Assembly: GCF_025403485.1 (NCBI RefSeq)
Contig: NZ_CP099966.1
Location: forward strand, 4,338,501-4,402,500
Reading direction: 5' to 3'
Source: Chryseobacterium paludis
GTDB taxonomy: Bacteria > Bacteroidota > Bacteroidia > Flavobacteriales > Weeksellaceae
Length of the DNA: 64,000 nucleotides
Positions within the stretch are counted from its first letter, which is position 1, and the number at the start of each line of letters is the position of its first letter. Shown here one piece after another: positions 42,765 to 50,301 of this stretch. The position numbers were made by a program, and so were the translations under genes. A model generated the notes under the pieces. That model was not told the DNA's origin, ran no database searches, and saw only the letters and a program-made list of their open reading frames with translations.

Positions 42765-43870
42765 TATTGAATATACTTTTCTATTTCTGTTGTAATTTGA
42801 TCCAGCTCTCCAAATTTTCTGGCTATGATCTTTCCATTTTGATCCACGAGGATTTGTAATGGATAGCCTGTAGCATGAAGCTTTGTGATAAATTCTTTAT
42901 TAAGATCAAAATAGTTTTTCCAGGTTACTTTATTTTCACTTAGAATTTTATTTGCCCGATCCATTCTTTCTTTTACAGTATCATCTGCAACACTTATAAA
43001 TTGAATTCCCTTTCCTTTATAGGTTTCATATAAATTGACCAATTTTGGCAGGTCTTTAATACAGGGTTTGCAGGTGGTTGCCCAATAATCAATTAATGTA
43101 AGTTTATAATCAGAGAAATTGGAAGTGTTTATTTTATCAGAAGAATTAAGCTTTAGGTCAGGAAAGTTTCCTCCTACACCCGTAGAATTTTCTAATTTTA
43201 ATACTTTATCAAATTCTTTATAGCCGAATATTCCTTTTATCTTTTTAGAGAATAATGGCATATTCTCTATATAACTTCTGTTAAATCCATACTTTGAAAA
43301 ATCACTTACAATTTCCCAAAATGCTACATACGAATTGGGATTTTTAATAATATAGTTTCTTAGTAATTTCTGTTTATATTCAATATCTCCAGCATCATTA
43401 TCCTCAAATGGTTTTAATTTTTTATCAGCTAATTCAAGCTGTTTTTTTAATTTTTTATATTCTGCATTTGTTGGTGTTTCTGAGCCAGAAGTAAAATCCA
43501 GGTTTTTATCATTTATTTTAATAGTATAGTCTCCTTTTTCAATAAAGAAAACATCAGATCCATAGGCTCCATTTTCAATAGCATTGAAATAACTGAAAAG
43601 TATGGGTTGTGGATATTCTATATATCCTGTTATTGTATTTTGATCATGAATCTTAATAAAAGCAGCACTAAAGCTTTTCATAAATCTCACATTCTCATCA
43701 GGATGTATGGTAAGATTATAAAGCATATGGATATCTCCCATACCCATTAAAGGTGCAATTGAAATTGAATCCTTCTCAAACATGGGAGCACTGATATCCA
43801 TTTTGAAATTAGTTTGAGAATAAGCTATACTGAAAGACAAAAGAAGTAAAAATTGTGAGATCCTTTTCAT
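42764..43870 (-). CDS. TlpA-like thioredoxin-fold protein, exported
   Basis: A 368-residue protein with signal peptide MKRISQFLLLLSFSIAYSQ. The N-terminal ~210 residues are a DUF4369-like beta domain. The C-terminal thioredoxin domain has the redox motif WATTCKPC with an active Cys-x-x-Cys (TCKPC), preceded by LTLIDYW and followed by NLYETYKGKGIQFISVADD and GYPLQILVDQNGKI. Periplasmic disulfide reductase of the TlpA/ResA type. Substrate unknown. Single gene. Confidence 0.85.
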   Translation of the reverse strand: MKRISQFLLLLSFSIAYSQTNFKMDISAPMFEKDSISIAPLMGMGDIHMLYNLTIHPDENVRFMKSFSAAFIKIHDQNTITGYIEYPQPILFSYFNAIENGAYGSDVFFIEKGDYTIKINDKNLDFTSGSETPTNAEYKKLKKQLELADKKLKPFEDNDAGDIEYKQKLLRNYIIKNPNSYVAFWEIVSDFSKYGFNRSYIENMPLFSKKIKGIFGYKEFDKVLKLENSTGVGGNFPDLKLNSSDKINTSNFSDYKLTLIDYWATTCKPCIKDLPKLVNLYETYKGKGIQFISVADDTVKERMDRANKILSENKVTWKNYFDLNKEFITKLHATGYPLQILVDQNGKIIARKFGELDQITTEIEKYIQ

Positions 43871-43935
43871 ATATACATTTTAATTTAGTACCTTAAATAT
43901 AATATTATTATGGATAATATTTCCCGTTTTTTTGA

Positions 43936-43962
43936 ATAAAAAAAGAGACTTATAAGTCTCTT
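43936..43962 (-). terminator. Rho-independent terminator of the dapB-like gene
   Basis: A 20-bp palindrome AAGAGACTTATAAGTCTCTT with a U-tract on the minus strand, 29 nt downstream of the stop. Confidence 0.8.
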
Positions 43963-43990
43963 GATTGTATATTTTATTTTGAAATGGAGT

Positions 43991-44791
43991 TTAGAAATCC
44001 ATCACAGTATCCAGACCTCTACGAAGACCTTTAAATGTTCCTATTTTTTCAATAGCCAGTAAACCTCCTTTTACATATGGTTCTGCACTTGTCCCGGAAT
44101 CATGTCTTATTGTTAATCTTTCGTCTTTTAATCCGAAAATAGTTTCCACAGCAATTACATACCCAGGAAGTCGCACAGAATGAACATGAACTCCCTCCAT
44201 ATCTGCACCTCTTGTTTCTTTTTCACCAATTAATTGATCAGTAGGAATGTGAACGGTTGGCTTCTGAACCTGTGCAAGACGATGTGCCAATTCTCTTACT
44301 GTTCCACTTGGAGTATCAATTTTAAGCTCATGGGCATAATCAATGATTTCGTAATTCGGGATGTATTTAGCGGCAATTTCTGCAAATTTTTGTAAAAGAA
44401 CGACCGTAATAGCAAAGTTTCCTACAGCCAAAACGGAAGTGTTGTTTTCAAGAGCTGTTTTTTCTATTTCTGCGTAATCTTCACTGGTTAGTCCGGAAGT
44501 TCCCACGATTACTTTTTTACCTCTTTTTAAAACTGCCAGAATATTAGCCTTGGCAATATCGGGTTTTGTATAATCAAACAGAACATCGAAATCCACAGTA
44601 TCAAGTGCTTTTTCAATACTGTCAAATACAGGAATCTCCTCATTTCCTAAATCAAGGATCTCAGCCAGATTTTTCCCGTTATTGGATCGGGATAAGCCAC
44701 CAACTAATTTCATTCCTTCCTGCTTAAAGATACCTTTGCTTAGCTCAGAGCCTGCCCATCCGGTAGCTCCTGCAACGAATACTTTGATCAT
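43991..44791 (-). CDS. dapB: 4-hydroxy-tetrahydrodipicolinate reductase homologue (DapB family)
   Basis: A 266-residue NAD(P)H-dependent reductase. Rossmann motif GATGWAGSELSKGI at the N-terminus; the family signature appears as YAHELKIDTPSGTVRELAH (canonical HHxxKxDxPSGTA), with His and Lys kept. GTSGLTSEDYAEIEK and RHDSGTSAEPYVKGGLLAI are further conserved parts. DapB acts in lysine and diaminopimelate synthesis, but this long form differs from the shorter DapB common in flavobacteria, so it may be a paralog. It starts 30 nt after the stop of the flavodoxin-RidA gene and may be co-transcribed. Confidence 0.75.
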   Translation of the reverse strand: MIKVFVAGATGWAGSELSKGIFKQEGMKLVGGLSRSNNGKNLAEILDLGNEEIPVFDSIEKALDTVDFDVLFDYTKPDIAKANILAVLKRGKKVIVGTSGLTSEDYAEIEKTALENNTSVLAVGNFAITVVLLQKFAEIAAKYIPNYEIIDYAHELKIDTPSGTVRELAHRLAQVQKPTVHIPTDQLIGEKETRGADMEGVHVHSVRLPGYVIAVETIFGLKDERLTIRHDSGTSAEPYVKGGLLAIEKIGTFKGLRRGLDTVMDF

Positions 44792-44821
44792 GATTTTTTT
44801 GTTTAAGTTAATTAATATTTT

Positions 44822-45973
44822 CTATTCTACTTCGAAGATAGCCTGAATTTCTACAGAAGAGTTGACAGGAATTGAAGATGCTCCAAAAGTGGCTCTGGCA
44901 TGTTTTCCTTTGTCCCCAAAGACGTCTACAGCTAAATTGGAAGCCACATTCATCAGATCAGCATGTTTTGTGTAATCATCTTTTGTATTAAAAATTCCGG
45001 TTAATTGTACACATCGTTTTACACGATTGAGATCCCCACCTACAGCTTCATTCAGAACAGACAGGACATTCAGCATTGTTACTTTTGTGGCCTCTTTTAC
45101 CTGTTCTTCAGTAAGTGCCAGGCCCAGTTTTCCCGGATTTATAATTTTGCCATCTTTTAAAGCTACCTGATTGATAAAAATAAGATTTCCCGAACGTACA
45201 TAAGGCTGATAATTTCCTGCAGGCTTGGGTACTAGAGGAAGAATGATTTGCTTTTGTTTCAGAACAGTGTTAATATCTGCTGATTTTTCAACAGCAGGAT
45301 TGATGACAGCTGTCTTGTTCGAAAAAGTACCTTTCAGAGCCAACGTCACTTTTGCAAAGTTTTCACCCTGTAACCGTGCTATATAACGTTCACTTTCACT
45401 CGGACGCTCAACATTTTTTACGGAAGCAAGGCTTGTTACTCCAAGAACAGTGTTTCCTTGTGGTGTGTTTTTATCAACATTTTCAACACCACGGATTCCA
45501 TTAGAAACCAAAACCATTCCGTGAACGGCTAGGCTGTTCCAAAAAGACTGAATAGCTAGTTCTTTTCCAGCTCCACTTCCTGCAGACATAAATACAGTAG
45601 CAGGCATCCCTTCTAAAGAATGGCTGGTCCATAGGCCAACAGTTTTTGACAAAAACTCACTCATTCCTGTACTGATATTTCCAAAGTAAATAGGAGATCC
45701 GAATGCAATCCCATCATAGGATGTAAGTTCTTCAACAGACGCAACAGGAATGTCTTTAAGTTTAGGATTGGTAGAGGCTTTTACCTGCTTGATGACAGCC
45801 TGTGCGTTTCCTTTGCTTTCAATTCCTTTTGATATTTCTTTTGCCAATTCGTAAGTTCCGCCATTATCTGAATAGAAGAGAACTAATACCTTAGCTTTAT
45901 GTTCTTGTGCAGTCATAGATTGGGTCATTATAAGCAGTAAAAAGATAGAGATGATCTTGCTTAATTTTTTCAT
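44822..45973 (-). CDS. Exported flavodoxin/WrbA-like and RidA-like fusion protein
   Basis: A 383-residue protein. A signal peptide is followed by a flavodoxin domain (residues ~27-195: VLVLFYSDNGGTYELAKEI, FGSPIYFGNISTGMSEFL, MSAGSGAGKELA), like WrbA-type NAD(P)H:quinone oxidoreductases. After a linker, residues ~245-383 are a RidA/YjgF domain: LTEEQVKEATKVTMLNVLSVLNEAVGGDL and HARATFGASSIPVNSSVEIQAI, with the conserved imine/enamine-binding Arg (ARATFG) present. Fusing these two folds is unusual. The signal peptide predicts export. Controlled by the divergent AraC gene by position. Confidence 0.85.
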   Translation of the reverse strand: MKKLSKIISIFLLLIMTQSMTAQEHKAKVLVLFYSDNGGTYELAKEISKGIESKGNAQAVIKQVKASTNPKLKDIPVASVEELTSYDGIAFGSPIYFGNISTGMSEFLSKTVGLWTSHSLEGMPATVFMSAGSGAGKELAIQSFWNSLAVHGMVLVSNGIRGVENVDKNTPQGNTVLGVTSLASVKNVERPSESERYIARLQGENFAKVTLALKGTFSNKTAVINPAVEKSADINTVLKQKQIILPLVPKPAGNYQPYVRSGNLIFINQVALKDGKIINPGKLGLALTEEQVKEATKVTMLNVLSVLNEAVGGDLNRVKRCVQLTGIFNTKDDYTKHADLMNVASNLAVDVFGDKGKHARATFGASSIPVNSSVEIQAIFEVE

Positions 45974-45999
45974 AATTTTTTAAGTCTAATATTCAAATA

Positions 46000-46031
46000 C
46001 AAAATTAATAATGTCGTTTTTATTAAATTTG
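46000..46031. promoter_or_regulatory. Divergent -7 elements for flavodoxin-RidA (-) and araC (+)
   Basis: TAATTTTG on the minus strand (46007 to 46000) for the flavodoxin-RidA gene, and TAAATTTG on the plus strand (46024-46031) 11 nt before the araC ATG. The short space between them allows shared control. Confidence 0.55.
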
Positions 46032-46042
46032 CCAAAAACAAT

Positions 46043-46855
46043 ATGCAAAACGCCAAATTGAAATGTGGACTGATAGAAGAGAATAGAGGTTTCTATAATG
46101 ATGCCATCTCAAAAGATGCGTATGTATGGTATGAGAAGAGCTGGCAACATGATGACTATGAACACATACATGAAAGAGCTCAATTGACCTATGTGGAAGA
46201 AGGCTATCAATATTTGCATATTGAACAGAAGATCTATCTTGTTCCTAAAAATCATGTGATCTGGATTCCATCAGGAATAAAGCATCGAACAACATCTGAA
46301 GCAAAAACTGTAAACCTGATGGTCATTCTTTTTAAATCAATATTAAAAGCCGATTTTTTTAAAGAAGTACATGTTTTTGCGGCACCTCCGGTTTTAAAGG
46401 AAATGCTTTTATATGCTTCAAAATGGAATAAATTAGATTCAGAAGATGAAGAGCAGGCCCTATTCTTGAAAGCCTTATTAAATAGCCTACCTAATTTTTG
46501 TAATGAAAGCCGCTTTTTAGAGATTCCTGTTCCAGAGGATCATCGTTTAATTCCGGTCTGTGATTATATTAATACTCATTATCAGGAAAGTCTGAATATT
46601 GATGATATGGCAGATCTTGCAAAAATGTCTGTGCGAAGTCTACAAAGGATATTCAAAGAAGAAACGGGAATTACGCTTCAAAAATATGGACAGCTTATAA
46701 GAATTTTAAAAAGTGTGGAACTGATCGATACAAAACAATATACACTCAGTGAAATTGCTTTTAAAGTGGGATACAAAAGCCTGTCAGCATTTACTTCATC
46801 CTATGCTTCTATTATGAAAGAAGGACCAAGGGTGAAAAAAGAGAGTAATTTTTAA
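46043..46855 (+). CDS. AraC family transcriptional regulator, cupin type
   Basis: A 270-residue regulator. Residues ~35-110 form a cupin sensor (HIHERAQLTYVEEGYQYLHIEQKIYLVPKNHVIWIPSGIKHRT), with a conserved His for ligand or metal. The AraC HTH is C-terminal: LNIDDMADLAKMSVRSLQRIFKEETGITLQKYGQLIRIL and YTLSEIAFKVGYKSLSAFTSSY. Divergent from the flavodoxin-RidA gene, which it likely regulates. Its stop overlaps the convergent 99-residue gene by 4 bp. Confidence 0.9.
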   Translation: MQNAKLKCGLIEENRGFYNDAISKDAYVWYEKSWQHDDYEHIHERAQLTYVEEGYQYLHIEQKIYLVPKNHVIWIPSGIKHRTTSEAKTVNLMVILFKSILKADFFKEVHVFAAPPVLKEMLLYASKWNKLDSEDEEQALFLKALLNSLPNFCNESRFLEIPVPEDHRLIPVCDYINTHYQESLNIDDMADLAKMSVRSLQRIFKEETGITLQKYGQLIRILKSVELIDTKQYTLSEIAFKVGYKSLSAFTSSYASIMKEGPRVKKESNF

Positions 46856-47151
46856 TCTCCGTAAGCTATTAATCCACTGTGATACTTATCGGCAAGATCC
46901 AATAGTAGTACTATTTTTTTAACATCAGTATCCGATTCCAGTTTATTATCTGAGATTGTTTGGCGGATTAATTGTATAACAGAACGGCTCAATCTGAAAT
47001 CAGAGTAATAATCCAATTTTCTGTCTATAATTCCTTTGTTCTGCAAATTACCAAAGGTTATGTCATCCAGATCGCCAACAAATTTTAAATCTAGCTTTTC
47101 AGGATAACTTGGTGTCGGTTGGTCATCTTTAATAGAATAAAAATCTAACAT
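46852..47151 (-). CDS. Small protein of unknown function
   Basis: A 99-residue soluble protein. Starts MLDFYSIKDDQPTPSYPEKLDLKFVGDLDDITFGNLQNKGII; the C-terminal half looks helical (SRSVIQLIRQTI, VKKIVLLLDLADKY). No recognisable domain. It overlaps the araC gene by 4 bp at the 3' ends. The thioesterase pseudogene lies just upstream. Confidence 0.6.
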   Translation of the reverse strand: MLDFYSIKDDQPTPSYPEKLDLKFVGDLDDITFGNLQNKGIIDRKLDYYSDFRLSRSVIQLIRQTISDNKLESDTDVKKIVLLLDLADKYHSGLIAYGD

Positions 47152-47161
47152 AATAATGGTG

Positions 47162-47564
47162 TTATGGTACTATGGCAATCATGGTTGCCGTCATTTTAGC
47201 AATTTATCTTTCTTCTGTTTGATAATACATGTAGCCTTCACAGATGATGAGCTTTTTTCCGGACTACAATACTTTCCCTACTGCAATAAGTTTATCAGTG
47301 TTTGCAGGTTTTAGTAAATTGATTTTAAACTCTACACTCAGCACTTCAGCATTTTCAGGCATCAGCGTTAAAGCAGCATATCCACAGGCGCTATCAGCAA
47401 TACTGGGTTGTTACTCCGACATGAAAAAATCCATGTTGCTGGCTAAGCTCTTCAGAGAATGGACACACTATTTTTACGAGTCCTTTTTCTACTGTTAGAA
47501 GTTGAGCTCCTAATGTTTTCATTAGTCCCTGCTTCTCAAAACTTTCCTGTATTTTTTCGTACAT
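47162..47564 (-). pseudogene. Decayed PaaI/YdiI-type hotdog thioesterase
   Basis: From ATG 47564 the frame reads MYEKIQESFEKQGLMKTLGA and CPFSEELSQQHGFFHVGVTT, the PaaI hallmark HGxxHxG. Then one extra base shifts the frame; the other frame continues SIADSACGYAALTLMPENAEVLSVEF and INLLKPANTDKLIAVGKV, followed by a TAG where Lys is expected, then SGKKLIICEGYMYYQ, a TAA, and IAKMTATMIAI. One frameshift and two nonsense codons make this a decayed gene, not a sequencing slip. It starts 8 nt after the MarR-GNAT stop, so it was once the second gene of that operon. Confidence 0.88.
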
Positions 47565-47572
47565 GATGATAT

Positions 47573-48529
47573 CTATTTTTTGGTTACCTCTAATTCCATC
47601 TGAATATTGCAACGTTTATAAGGAGACGTTTGTCCAAAGATCTTTTCAAAGCCTAACTTATAATAAAGATTAATAGCCGGTTCCAGAATAGTGTTACTTT
47701 CTAAAAATATTTTTGAAGCACCAAGATCTTTCGCTGCATTAATGATAGCCTGACCAAGAAGTGAACCTATACTTTTTCCCTGAGCCTTGGGAGAAACGGC
47801 CATTTTAGCCATTTCATAATCATATTCGGGATGATCCATTTTAATTAATGCACAAACACCAATAGGTTCATTTTTGTATAGTGCTACAAATATCTTTCCT
47901 CCCTTATCCAGAATATATTCTTTAGGATGATCCAAAGCTTTATAGTCGGCTTCCTCCATTTCAAAATAAGTTGAAATCCATTCTTCATTCAACGCTTTAA
48001 AAGCAGCCTGATGTTCAGGTGCATATTCTACAATTTCTACATCCTTACTTTCTCTTTGTTTTTTTTGCTCCTGTACTCTTTTTAATAAGGACTTTTTTTC
48101 TAATAAAAGTTCCCATTCTTCGATGGCTTCCCAAAGATTATGTGTTGCTTCATCCAGTAATTTTTCAACGGCCGCATCAATATCCTGACATTGCACTTTA
48201 ATCTTTTTTGAAAGTTGTGTTCCTTTATCCGTCAATCCCACAACATTTCTGCGCTTATCTTCTGATGCCAGGTTCTGAACCAAACCGGCCTTTACCATTT
48301 CCTTCACGATTTTTGTAATAGAAGGTTGGGAGTGTCCGATCTCATCTGCCATTTCTGTAATTGTTTTTTCACCTTCTTCTGCAAGAATAAAAAAAACAGG
48401 AAACCATTTTGGTGAAAACTCTACACCATACAACTCATAGATCTTGGCCGCGTCTTCAGTCATTTTAGCCGTTAAAACTCTTAATCTGCTTCCTAAGGCC
48501 ATTTTGCCTGTTTTATTAAATACATTCAT
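47573..48529 (-). CDS. MarR family regulator fused to GNAT acetyltransferase
   Basis: A 318-residue two-domain protein. Residues ~1-150 are a MarR winged helix: WFPVFFILAEEGEKTITEMADEIGHSQPSITKIVKEMVKAGLVQ and DKRRNVVGLTDKG. Residues ~165-318 are a GNAT domain with VSPKAQGKSIGSLLGQAIINAAKDLGASKIFLESN (acetyl-CoA motif A) and INLYYKLGFEKIF. Such fusions are known in Bacteroidetes; the acceptor is unknown. A 5-bp inverted repeat over its predicted start point (48548-48559) may be its own operator. Followed by the thioesterase pseudogene. Confidence 0.9.
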   Translation of the reverse strand: MNVFNKTGKMALGSRLRVLTAKMTEDAAKIYELYGVEFSPKWFPVFFILAEEGEKTITEMADEIGHSQPSITKIVKEMVKAGLVQNLASEDKRRNVVGLTDKGTQLSKKIKVQCQDIDAAVEKLLDEATHNLWEAIEEWELLLEKKSLLKRVQEQKKQRESKDVEIVEYAPEHQAAFKALNEEWISTYFEMEEADYKALDHPKEYILDKGGKIFVALYKNEPIGVCALIKMDHPEYDYEMAKMAVSPKAQGKSIGSLLGQAIINAAKDLGASKIFLESNTILEPAINLYYKLGFEKIFGQTSPYKRCNIQMELEVTKK

Positions 48530-48547
48530 TATTATAAAGTTAATTAT

Positions 48548-48568
48548 ATAACTGGTTATGCAAATGTA
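48548..48568 (-). promoter_or_regulatory. Promoter TACATTTG and possible MarR operator
   Basis: TACATTTG on the minus strand (48568 to 48561) and ATAAC-TG-GTTAT (48548-48559) just downstream, over the predicted transcription start. The repeat is short, so autoregulation is only suggested. Confidence 0.45.
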
Positions 48569-48620
48569 TTGATTTGAATTTATTCAGCAAAATTTTATTG
48601 ATAAAAAATATGAATAAAGC

Positions 48621-48669
48621 AAAACACATCTTATTTAGCCTTTGAGAAAGACTGAGTAAGATGTGTTTT
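48621..48669 (-). terminator. Hairpin terminator downstream of the Pmp3-like gene
   Basis: AAAACACATCTTA pairs with TAAGATGTGTTTT across a ~23-nt loop. The plus-strand A-rich side gives U-rich sequence on the minus strand. Confidence 0.65.
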
Positions 48670-48722
48670 GATGAGATGTGTAATTTAAAATTGAATATTA
48701 AAATTCACTTTATTGAGGATCA

Positions 48723-48923
48723 TTACCTTTGATTTTGTCTAACTGCCCGAATCAGTTTTTCATTTCGTTTATCTGCTCTTTCATTGTTCAAAGATAAAGC
48801 AGCCCAAATTGCTGCAGGAATCCAGCCGATCAAAGTGATCTGTAAGATAAGGCATAAAATTCCGGTTAATACTTTTCCACGAACGATGAAAGATAAAAAG
48901 GGAAGTAAAATAGCTAGTAACAT
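48723..48923 (-). CDS. YqaE/Pmp3 family small membrane protein
   Basis: A 66-residue protein with two hydrophobic helices: LLAILLPFLSFIVRGKVLTGILCLILQITLIGWIPAAIWAALSL, then a basic tail (ERADKRNEKLIRAVRQ). This layout matches YqaE/Pmp3/UPF0057 proteins, which support membrane potential and stress tolerance. The exact function is unknown. Confidence 0.82.
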   Translation of the reverse strand: MLLAILLPFLSFIVRGKVLTGILCLILQITLIGWIPAAIWAALSLNNERADKRNEKLIRAVRQNQR

Positions 48924-48970
48924 GACGATAAGATTTTTAAATGTTGATATTTAGTGTTTTTAATAAATTT

Positions 48971-50050
48971 TTATTTTTTTGTATTTTCAAGAACTAATTT
49001 AGCAATATTTCTTGTAACCTCTGTCGGAGAATGGCAATCACAATTGCTGAATCCAGTTACGTAGATATCCTCAGATGGAATATGCACACCCATTGATTTG
49101 AATCCAAAAATACTGCCTCCATGTTCTCTGATACCGATTCCGTTGATATCCTTAAGATGCCAACCATAACCGTAAGTAAATTCTTCACCATTATTCAAAT
49201 GGTATTTTTGAAACGCTTTTTTGGTTTCCTGGGAATTGAGTAAAATGTTTTTATTTAAAGCATTTTGCCATTTCACCATATCATCTGCCGTAGACATTAA
49301 CGAACCTGAAGAAAAAGGAACACTAAAACTGATAATGGTTTTGTTAACATAGCCAGATTCTTTTTTATGATATCCGTAAGCCCTTTTCGGAATTACTTTT
49401 CTATCTGAAGCATAATAAGAATGACTCATTCCAGCTTTATCAAATATGTTTTTTTGAATAAAATCTTCATATGTATTTCCTGAAATTAATTCTATCAGAT
49501 ATCCTAACACTACATATCCGGAATTGTTATATTCAAATTTTTCTCCCGGAGCAAAATCAACAGGCTCATTCTTAAAAAAATCAACCATCATTTCGGGCTT
49601 CATTTCTTTTTGAGCAATGCCTGATAAGGATTTCATTTTAGTAAAATCTTTGATTCCCGAAGTATGGGTCAGTAAGTGATGTAGGGTGATCTTGTCTCCA
49701 GATGGATAATCTTTGATGTACTTAGAAACAGGATCGTTTACATTAAGTTTCCCTTCTTGCTCCAGGATCAGAATGGCTATTGCCGTAAACTGTTTGGTCA
49801 TAGAACCAATCTGAAATACATTATCCGGGTTTAAATTGACATCAAGTTCCAGATTTGCTTTACCAAAAGCTTTTTGATACACTTTCTTACCTTTTTGAGT
49901 GACCGTGAATACACCACCAGGACCTTTAGGGTCATTAAATTCTTTTAGAATTAAACTATCGATCCTATTTTCCAAACCTTGTCCAAAAACAATACAAGAG
50001 AAGAATAAAAGGAGTAGGGTAAGCCATAAAAAAGTTTTATTTGAGTTCAT
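48971..50050 (-). CDS. Serine hydrolase, class C beta-lactamase-like
   Basis: A 359-residue exported hydrolase. The start at 50050 gives a signal peptide (MNSNKTFLWLTLLLLFFSCIVFGQ); the longer frame (50131) spans the promoter and is rejected. Active-site motifs: SMTKQF (Ser-x-x-Lys), YNNSGY (Tyr-x-Asn) and HGG near the end. This serine beta-lactamase/DD-peptidase fold includes esterases and peptidases. A true resistance enzyme cannot be claimed from sequence. Single gene, promoter TATCTTTG at 50070-50077. Confidence 0.9.
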   Translation of the reverse strand: MNSNKTFLWLTLLLLFFSCIVFGQGLENRIDSLILKEFNDPKGPGGVFTVTQKGKKVYQKAFGKANLELDVNLNPDNVFQIGSMTKQFTAIAILILEQEGKLNVNDPVSKYIKDYPSGDKITLHHLLTHTSGIKDFTKMKSLSGIAQKEMKPEMMVDFFKNEPVDFAPGEKFEYNNSGYVVLGYLIELISGNTYEDFIQKNIFDKAGMSHSYYASDRKVIPKRAYGYHKKESGYVNKTIISFSVPFSSGSLMSTADDMVKWQNALNKNILLNSQETKKAFQKYHLNNGEEFTYGYGWHLKDINGIGIREHGGSIFGFKSMGVHIPSEDIYVTGFSNCDCHSPTEVTRNIAKLVLENTKK

Positions 50051-50069
50051 AGTTATATATTGTGTTATG

Positions 50070-50077
50070 CAAAGATA
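50070..50077 (-). promoter_or_regulatory. -7 promoter element TATCTTTG of the serine hydrolase gene
   Basis: Exact TAnnTTTG match on the minus strand, 19 nt before the ATG at 50050. Confidence 0.55.
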
Positions 50078-50141
50078 TAATTTATTTCTATTACTATGCA
50101 ATACAATGTAGTTGATTTTATTTTTTCTCAAATTGATTAAT

Positions 50142-50177
50142 AAAAAATGGAGACTTTATCACTGTAGAGTCTCCATT
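50142..50177 (-). terminator. Terminator downstream of the M1 peptidase and gene remnant
   Basis: AATGGAGACT and AGTCTCCATT form a 10-bp stem with a 12-nt loop, followed on the minus strand by a U-tract. Confidence 0.75.
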
Positions 50178-50201
50178 AAGGTATTTTGATTGAAGTACGA
50201 T

Positions 50202-50300
50202 CTATTTTTTTATTGTTGACAGTAATTCATCTGGTTTTTCAAAAGTTGCAATCATTCCCTATTCCATTCCCATTTCCATAACGGTTTCAAGAAGGTTAGA
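50202..50300 (-). pseudogene. Remnant resembling the C-terminus of an AHSA1/SRPBCC protein
   Basis: A 33-codon frame reading SNLLETVMEMGME, then a TAG, then GMIATFEKPDELLSTIKK and a stop. This resembles the MLxxGMEEGM-x-x-x-x-x-L-x-x-LL end of AHSA1-type SRPBCC proteins. The frame is broken by one nonsense codon and has no start; it adjoins the stop of the M1 peptidase. The upstream part of the gene is missing. Low confidence because the match is short. Confidence 0.45.
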
Positions 50301-50301
50301 T

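Noticed and set aside
47244..47498. Plus-strand open frame over the thioesterase remnant
   Set aside because: It is the antisense shadow of the decayed minus-strand gene, whose protein pattern is clear.
50051..50131. Longer N-terminus for the serine hydrolase
   Set aside because: It spans the TATCTTTG promoter and would bury the signal peptide.
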